DNA from: Petaurus breviceps papuanus
Lineage: Eukaryota > Chordata > Mammalia > Diprotodontia > Petauridae
Direction of reading: 5' to 3'
Length of the DNA: 64,000 nt
NCBI GenBank assembly: GCA_028583685.1
Contig: JAMXIF010001194.1
Span: forward strand, 23,597,471 to 23,661,470
The position numbers and the translations under genes were made by a program. Below the pieces are notes generated by a model. The model saw only the letters and a list, made by a program, of their open reading frames with translations, was not told the DNA's origin and searched no databases. Of this stretch, positions 57,068 through 64,000 are shown piece by piece. Every line of letters begins with the position of its first letter. Within the stretch, counting starts at the first letter, position 1.

Positions 57068-57469
57068 AGCAACTTGTCTTCTTGGAACTTTCAGCTTGGT
57101 TGCTCTAGGAGAGTACCTGGCTGGTGAATCTAGCTGAACCAGGAGAGCTGGCCAACCTTTTGGTCATCTGCAATCCACCTAGCCTCCCTTCCACTAACCA
57201 AGACTATTGAGAAAGCCAATGTCTGATATTCCAAGGAGAAAACATCAGGAGGGAGATTAATGTGAGTCCCTATAAGTCCAAAGAGCGATCAACCTTGAAC
57301 AAAAGGAATAGTAGGAAGAAGTCCGATGGGGGCACTAACTACTATTCGTACAAACTTTCTTTAGTCATAAGACCTACATTACAGTTAAGCTTATAACTCT
57401 TTCTAGCTAGGTGATAGCAAACAAATTATTTTACCCCTCAGAGTTTGGCTTCCTCCTCTACAAAAGAGA

Positions 57470-57475
57470 AATAAA
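57470..57475 (+). other. Candidate polyadenylation hexamer AATAAA
   Basis: The first AATAAA downstream of the putative stop, about 400 bases on. It lies in a sequence resembling a MIR fragment, so its use is only a guess. Other AATAAA hexamers follow farther on. Confidence 0.2.
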
Positions 57476-57559
57476 ATTTGTACTGCTTACCTCTCACGGC
57501 TGCTATAAAGAAAATACTGGAAATATTTAATAATTAAATAATTGAAAATACTGGAAGGA

Positions 57560-57755
57560 ATGAAGAAAGAGGAGCTGGATTCAAATCCTGGCTCTGTTAC
57601 TAACTGAGTGACTTTAGGCAGGTTATTAAACCTTTCTTGGCCTTATCTAAAAATGAGAGGGTTGAAGTGGATAGCTTCTAAGGTCCTTTCCAGCTCTGAA
57701 AGCAGGATCCCTATAGAAATGTACCTTATTGTTGTTATTATTATTATTATTATTG
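57560..57755 (+). repeat. MIR-like fragment and (TTA)n run
   Basis: GCTGGATTCAAATCCTGGCT, ACTTTAGGCAGGTTATTAA, then TTATTATTATTATTATTATT near 57735. Confidence 0.7.
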
Positions 57756-57825
57756 CTATCTACTTCCTGCACAAAGTTCCTTAGCTCTACTCCCTTCCCT
57801 TAATTTATTCATGGGAATTTGGTTG

Positions 57826-58080
57826 TCTGGACAGCTAGGTGGTGCTGGGGATAGAGTCCCAGTCCTGGAGTCAGGAGGACTCATCTTCAAATCTAGCCTC
57901 AGACAGTATTAGCTGTGTGACCCTGGGCAAGTCACTTAACCCTGTTTGCCTTGGTTTCCTCATCCGTGAAATGAAGCGAGAAGGAAATGGCAAACCACTC
58001 CAGTATCTCTGCCAAGAAAACCCCAAATGGGGTCATGAAGAGTTGGACACAACTGAAACGTGACTGAACAATAACAAAAT
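57826..58080 (+). mobile_element. Marsupial SINE with LINE-like 3' part
   Basis: GACAGCTAGGTGGTGCTGGG head, GTGTGACCCTGGGCAAGTCA, GCAAACCACTCCAGTATC, CCAAGAAAACCCCAAATGGG, GACTGAACAATAACAAAAT end. Confidence 0.92.
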
Positions 58081-58084
58081 TTAG

Positions 58085-59455
58085 TTCCTCTTTCCCTTCT
58101 TTTTAAAGTTAGGGTACTATGGTTGTGGAGTACCACACACGATATTGTACTTGGTTCCTATGTTGGCTAGTTGTATTGACCTCCCCCCATTTTGTATTGC
58201 TTGTTATAAGGTGTGACTCATTAGAAAAAGGACAAGGACAGGGAGTAGAAAGGGGGAAATACATTGAGAAGTGCAGTTGATATGAGAATAAAAACATTAA
58301 TAAGCAATTTTCAGGAATGAGTAGGAAAAGACATTGCAGGGAGGTGCAATGGTGTTCTGATCTACTCAGATTTAGTACTTCTGCCCATAATAATCCTGCT
58401 CCTTCCATTTTCAGATGTTGACCTGATCCCCTGATCCTGGCAGAAGGACGGACCCTGAGCAGGTTCTCAGTGACCCATGATCTGGCTCCTGCTTGGCCTG
58501 TTTCTTTATCCACCTTTGTCCCTTCTCAGCTACGTAGCCTATTCCACATGATACATTTTTCTCCACAGCTGTTTGATGCATCTAGATGTATGGGGTATTT
58601 GATGGTTTGATGACAGCTGTTGGGGGGAATCTGGAGAGGTTGGGAGAATGCCACGAGGAGTCTGCAGATGGAAGGAGAGGTGGAAGGTACAGAGTCAACG
58701 AGAATTGTTCCTTTCTCCTTCACCCTGCAGCTTTAAGGAGAATTCCTAGTGCTAGTTATAGAAAAGAAGGGGTGTGAGTGGAGAGAGCCCTGTTCCAGGT
58801 TTGCCTTCTATGACAGTCTTACAACATTCCTGCAATTGTATCCTGTCCCTTGTTCTCAGAGATTGCCTTCAGAAATCTGTTCTTAGCTTCTGTTGGCTCT
58901 GGGATTGGGCAAAAATCCAGTCTCTGTTACTTGTTGTGTTCAGTTTCAGTTATTTTCTTTGAAAGACCTCATTGCCCTGTGCTACACATCTTATGGTCAG
59001 TAACATTACTTTGAGCCCACTGAAATGGCTGGATGATCAGAGGAAAAGGAAGGGGTTAGGATACTTTGGCAATGGGAGTGTGGGAGACTTTCATGGGATG
59101 TTAGGGTAAGGCTGGCAGGTTAAGCATCTTGACGTGTAATTGGTTTATTTGTAATCAAGCTATGTAAGAACTTAAGGAACACTCTATGTGTGAAAAAGTA
59201 TATATTAAAAACTATATGATTTCAACTCATGAAGAAAATACCTTTATACTTGACCTCCAGCTAAAGAGCTATGTGACCACTGATAATTCTGTCTCTCTTC
59301 CACAGCTGCTTTTATCTGCAAACCCCTTCCTCCTCTTCTGTCTTAGAAGGTGTCAACCCTTGTGTTGGCCTTCAGCCTGGCCAACTTCAACAGTCTACCT
59401 GGTACTTTAGGGGCAAGCCCTTGAATACCTGATTTTAATAGGCAGTTCTGATCTA
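58085..59455. other. Downstream stretch without recognised gene
   Basis: No phase-1 Gly-X-Y exon and no repeat I can name. An acceptor at 59305 (CTTCCACAG) could open a short phase-1 exon ending in a stop, but nothing supports it. Confidence 0.35.
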
Positions 59456-59459
59456 ACAG

Positions 59460-60800
59460 AGAGATCACTGACCTAGGAACAAAGAAATGTAAGATTTTGA
59501 TACTAGATCTTCTATTAATGAGCTGTGTGACCTTGGGCAAACTACTGTCCCTCAGAAAGTCTCATTTTCCTCACCTCTAACATGAGGGACCCATATCCTA
59601 AATTGGTGGTATCACACTCAAGTCAAAATGGATATGTGTTCCTTATATACACATAAGGATCCCTGTAGGCTGCGTATGGACTTAGAAAGCCACATATTAA
59701 CATTATCTATGTTCTATTGTACTTTTGTTTAGTTAAGTAAATATCTTTCAATTATAGCTTAATCTGGTTCAGGACTGTTGCAGGCAGCAGATGTGTATTT
59801 GACAACTATGCCCTAAATAAACATCAAGGGCACTTCTAGTTCTAAAACGCCATGATTCTATAACCTACAACCAGAAGTTTCAAGGCCTGTTGTCAGGCTG
59901 ATTTTGGAAAAATGAAGCCTCTGTGTGTGTGTGTGTGTGTGTGTGTGATAACCTATATAAGTAACATTAAAGTCAGTGGGGCATAGTGGACAGAGTTCTG
60001 GGCTTGGGAGTTTGGAAGACCTCCTCTCTCTCACTCCTACTAGCTGTGTCACTCTGGGCAAGTCACAGCCTCTCTGAGCCTCAGTTCCCTCATCTGTAAA
60101 GTGGGGAGGCTGGGCCAGATGACTTGTAAGGTCTCTTCCAGTTTTAAAGTTATTGTCCTACAATCTTCCTTATCCATAAGTATGAAGAGTAAATTCTCTC
60201 TTTACTATGGGAAAGAGAACAATCTCTGGTCTTGACTAATTTTATTCAGCCAGTACTGCAGCAGGACATCCCTGCTGCCCTCCAGACGCACAGTGCCTCA
60301 CACATAGATGCTTAATAAGCATTTATAGGTATGGTCTGGGGGGAGAGGGAAGGAGGGGAACAAGTATTTGTTAAGTAGCTCTAATGTACTAGGCACTGTG
60401 TTCAAGGATTTAACAAATATTATCTTGTTAGATCCTCACAACAACCCTGGGAGGTAGGTGCTGCGATGATCCCCATTTTATAGTTGAGAAGACTGGGCAG
60501 GCAGAAGGTAAGTGACCTGCCCTGGGTCACACAGCTTGTAAATGTTTGAGTCTAGATTTGAACTCAGGTCTTCTTGACTTGGTAGTGCTCTATCCACCAG
60601 GCCACCCATCTGCCTCACAAGCACAGTCATGCATACTTTCAAAAAGTGAGTGGCCCTTTCTTCGGAAGTTTCCTCTCAATAATCAACAGGTATTTATTAG
60701 ATACTTGCTAAGGTTCTGAATTAGATACTAGAGATACAAAAACAAAAAAAGGGAAAAAAATCTGCCGCCAGGGAGTTTACATTCTATTCTCTCTCTCCCT
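59460..60800. repeat. MIR and L2 fragments with a (GT)n run
   Basis: 59490-59600 and 59960-60165 are sense MIR-like pieces. 59920-59947 is (GT)n. 60360-60610 is an antisense MIR (TCACAACAACCCTGGGAGGT, CTGCCCTGGGTCACACAGC). 60685-60795 is an antisense L2 tail. Confidence 0.75.
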
Positions 60801-61228
60801 GGACTCTTTACATTGTAGAAGGTTAAATAATTTTGATTTTAATCCATGTTTGGTGAAGAGTGAACTCTCACTCCATTCTCCCTCCATTCCTCCAGGTTGT
60901 CTGAAGGGAGGGAGGCTGGAGTGACCGGAAGGGCTCACTTCCCCATTCAAATGGAGGATACTTCTTGAAATGGATCTGCATCTAGCAAAGTAAAAAAATC
61001 TATTGTTATTCTCTTCTTGTCCTGGAACGGTTCCAGGTCAAAGGAGGCTCAGCAGGTAAAATGAGGACAGGAAGGAGAAAGAATTAAAAAAAAAAAAAAA
61101 AGAAAGAGGAAGCTGAAGCAGGCAAACTGCTCCTGAGTGATTGTACAAGCCCAAGTCGCCTGGGGAGATCAGGAGCACACCCTCCTCATGTCCTCTGCCT
61201 GCTTGGCTGTGTTTCTTGTCCCCCCCCC

Positions 61229-61328
61229 NNNNNNNNNNNNNNNNNNNNNNNNNNNNNNNNNNNNNNNNNNNNNNNNNNNNNNNNNNNNNNNNNNNNNNNN
61301 NNNNNNNNNNNNNNNNNNNNNNNNNNNN
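61229..61328. other. Assembly gap (100 N)
   Basis: Exactly 100 Ns, the usual placeholder for a gap of unknown size. It is preceded by eight Cs and followed by a CpG-containing stretch, so GC-rich sequence was probably lost here. Confidence 0.99.
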
Positions 61329-61944
61329 CCACAGCACGGATGCCGAGGCGATGCCGAATCCACCCCCGTCCTCCTTCCCCCCTCCGCGCCTCTTTTTTAT
61401 GACTCTCTCCTTCTGGAGCCACTGGAAATCGCATCCTCCCAGGCTCTGGGCATCTCTGCCTGAAAAGCTCTCTGCAGCAGATTACTCACAAAGAATGTGC
61501 AGGAGGCTGGAGCCAGGAGCACATATGTGAAGGCCTCCATTTCCCAGATAACACTCTGACTTCTCAGAGCTCCTCCACACTTCAGGGAACGGTGCTCAAG
61601 TGGAGTAATTGAGGATACTGGGCTCCAGCAAGTCATCTTGACATGTCTGATGGTGTGTGGGAAGCTGTTCTCCCTGATGTGTGCCACCTGGTACTAATGA
61701 GCTCCATTTCCAGTGGCTCCAGAAGGAGAGAGTCATGGCAGAATGGATCTCAGGAACTACTGGGGCAGGGGAAAGGAAGAAGGAGAAAGCATCCCCTGAA
61801 GTCCAGGCCGGGGTCAGAGTGGACAGGGGTTTTGTCCGTTGCTATTCCCCTCTTCCTTCCTCACCTTCCCCTGGAGGAAAAGCTTTCCTTCCCTATTCCC
61901 TTTCCCTGCCCTCCTCCTCTCAATCTTATGTGGACAGAGGATAG

Positions 61945-62100
61945 AGATAGAGAATTTATTAAGCACTTACTATGTGCCAGATATTGTTTCAAGCACTGAG
62001 GATACAAAACCAAGAAGATTATGCAGTCCCTATTCTCAAGGTGCTTACATTCTAATAGGGAAGACACGATGTTAGGTGGGACTTGGAAAGTAGAGGAGGC
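61945..62100 (-). mobile_element. L2 LINE 3' fragment
   Basis: AATTTATTAAGCACTTACTA, AAGCACTGAGGATACAAAAC, GTGCTTACATTCTAATAGGG. Confidence 0.85.
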
Positions 62101-62712
62101 AGGGAGGAAAAGGGTACCCATGTGTGGAGAAGACCAGAGTGATCATGCCTGGGGCTGAACAAGAGATATCAGCCATCCTAGGGCACACCAATCATGGAAG
62201 ATCCCTCAAAGTAAAGTCATCCTTAGGGGAACAAGGCAGCTTGTATGAGCATAAGTAGAAGAGAGAACCAAAAAATGAAGTATAAAAGATAAAAACCACC
62301 CAGAGTCCTCTTGTGAAATGGCACCAAGGTCCCTCTATGACCTTGTCTCTGACAGGCAATGGAGGTCTAAGGATCTTTGGAGGAACTTCAAGACTATCCC
62401 CTTCTTTGATATTGACCACAAAGACCCCTAAAGTCTTATCCTGATAAAACCCTGACTCAGTCTTTCCATCCCTGCTCTCATCCTATATATCTTCTGCCTT
62501 TCTAACTACACTCTTCAGAAAGGCCCTCTACAATAGGTGCCTCTACTTTGTTTCCTTTCAACCTCTCCTTAATCCCTTACAATCTGATTTCCAACCTTGT
62601 CATTTCCTCCAAAACTGCTCTCTCCAAAGTTACTAATGATCTCTTAGTTGTCAAATCCAAAGGCCTTTTCTCCTTATTTTCCTTGATCTCTCTGCAACCT
62701 TTGACACTTTAA

Positions 62713-63142
62713 AAAAATTTATTTTTAGTTCCAATTCTCTCCCACCTGCTCATCCCCTACCCACTGAGAAGATAAGAAATATAATACAAATTATATATGT
62801 GAAGTCTTGCAAAATATATTTCCACATTAGCCATGTCGTGAAAGAAAAAAATAATGTAACAGAAAAAATGTTTCAGTCTTCACTGAGTTCAATCAGTTCT
62901 TTCTCCAGAGGTGGCTACCATTTTTCTTTACAAGTCCTTTGGAATTGTTAGGGATCTTTGTATTGATCAGAACAACTATGTCTTTCACAGTTGATTGTCA
63001 TTGCAACATTGCTGTTATTGTGTAAAATGTATTCCTGGTTCTGCTCACTTCACTTTGCATCAGTACATGTGTCTTCCCAGATTTTTCTGAAATTATCCAC
63101 TTCATTTTTTTCTTCCAGCATAATAGTATTCCATCACAATCA
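62713..63142. repeat. Unclassified interspersed repeat X (copy C)
   Basis: TTTATTTTTAGTTCCAATTC, CCACATTAGCCATGTCGTG, TGGTTCTGCTCACTTCACTT, ATAGTATTCCATCACAATCA. It lies within the L2, so it is younger than that L2. Confidence 0.7.
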
Positions 63143-63240
63143 TATGCCATAACATAATAGCACCTACCTCCCAGGGTTGCTGTGAGGATCAAATAAGAAT
63201 TTGTAGCACTTGAAACAGTGTCTAGTCAGTGCTATATAAA

Positions 63241-63295
63241 ATGGTAGTGGCAGCGGCAGTAGCAGCAGCAGTAGCAGCAGCAGTAGTAGTAGCAT
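63241..63295 (+). repeat. (GCA/GTA)n trinucleotide repeat
   Basis: About 17 consecutive triplets of the GNA type, mainly GCA and GTA, non-coding. Confidence 0.9.
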
Positions 63296-64000
63296 TTTGC
63301 TATTACAACAAAAATAGTAGCTGTTGAAATTATAGCATAGGCCCTCCTCACCTCACACTTGGATTATTGCAATAGCTTGCCGGTGAGTCTTCCTGCCTCA
63401 AGTCTCCACTTCACTCCACCCCTCTGTCCAGCCACTAAAGAGATTTTCCAAAAGCTAAGCTCCTCATACCCCCTACTCAACCTCCAGTGGTTCCCTATTG
63501 CCTCTAGGATCAAATATAAAATGCCCTTTTTGGCACTCAAATCCCTTCATAGCCCAGTCCCCTCCAACCTTTCCAGTTTTTCTATAACTTATTCTCTGAC
63601 AAATACCATTTGATCTGTCAACACTGGCCTTTTTGCTGTTGCATTGGTTTTTATTTTCTCTGGCTGTCCCCCATGCCTGGAATGCTCTCCCTCTACCTCT
63701 CTGACTATACCTCCTTGGATTCCTTTAAGTCCCAAGTAAAACTTCATCTTCTGCAGGAAGCCTTCCCCAAACCCTATTCATTCTAGTGCCTTCCTTTCCT
63801 TAATTATTTCCTATTTATCTTGCATAGAGCCTGCTTTGCGCATATTTGTTTGCATGTTGTCTCCCCCATTAGACTGTAAGCTCGTTGGGGACAGATGCTT
63901 TCTTTTGCCTCTTTTTGTATCCCCAGCACTAAACACAGTGTGTAGCACATTGTAGGTATTTAATAAATGTTTATTGATTGATTGAATGTTACCTGGAAGA

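Larger units (their letters stand above)
62450..63990 (+). mobile_element. L2 LINE interrupted by repeat X and a MIR piece
   Basis: 62450-62707 encodes the L2 stretch CTCTCCAAAGTTACTAATGA, CTCTCTGCAACCTTTGACAC. 62713-63142 is repeat X and 63143-63305 a MIR-like tail with GCA/GTA triplets. The L2 resumes at 63330 (TTGGATTATTGCAATAGC) and runs to the tail TTTAATAAATGTTTATTG. Confidence 0.85.

Noticed and set aside
58109-58513. A 134-codon minus-strand open frame, considered as part of the neighbouring CHRNA4
   Set aside because: No nicotinic receptor motif or membrane segment pattern is visible; it shows no recognisable homology.
59306-59347. A candidate terminal exon after acceptor CTTCCACAG, phase 1, ending in a stop
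   Set aside because: The peptide (AAFICKPLPPLLS) has no collagen character and nothing else supports it; the nearer exon at 57021 is simpler.
60897-60925. Another candidate terminal exon after a good pyrimidine tract (TTCCTCCAG)
   Set aside because: It would encode only GCLKGGRLE and lies almost 4 kb from the last supported exon; no independent support.

Overview
This window is vertebrate nuclear DNA, very probably from a marsupial. tRNA-derived SINEs of the marsupial type recur throughout (for example 1718-1885, 31751-31925, 37715-37873 and a dimer at 52680-52979), beside an RTE-type LINE relic and many old L2 and MIR fragments. Those marsupial SINEs are not found in placental mammals. The species cannot be told from the sequence.

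One host gene runs along the + strand from about 4.2 kb to 57.1 kb: COL20A1, collagen alpha-1(XX), a FACIT collagen. I recover 35 supported coding exons plus one putative terminal exon, joined by GT-AG introns with compatible phases. The encoded order is FN3; a linker; one von Willebrand factor A domain with an intact MIDAS; five more FN3 domains; a thrombospondin-N-like (TSPN) domain; a cysteine-rich junction; a first triple-helical block; a short non-collagenous hinge; an eroded second triple-helical block; and a short cysteine-bearing tail. About 1,366 codons are accounted for. The exon with the start codon was not found and probably lies upstream of the window or in the repeat-rich first 4 kb. 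A 10-base assembly gap interrupts one collagen exon at 46388-46397.

Region by region: 1-4180 holds a probable hAT transposase relic, SINEs and L2 pieces. 4181-6477 encodes FN3-1 and the linker. 8491-16453 encodes the VWA domain. 16723-28133 encodes FN3-2 to FN3-6, each on two exons. 32753-38956 encodes the TSPN domain and its cysteine tail. 39553-51522 encodes the first collagen block. 52148-57067 encodes the hinge, the C-terminal collagen block and the tail. 57.1-64 kb shows no coding exon; it holds SINEs, MIR, L2 and a 100-base gap.

The points most worth a second look are a roughly 145-bp duplication that copies the last splice junction and the putative terminal exon into the preceding intron, glycine losses in the C-terminal helix, a dimeric SINE mobilised as one unit, an RTE LINE nested inside an L2, a palindromic hAT mini-element, and a CG/CA alternating tract likely to favour Z-DNA. 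I see no undescribed multi-gene system. The window is essentially one large extracellular-matrix gene and its repeats.
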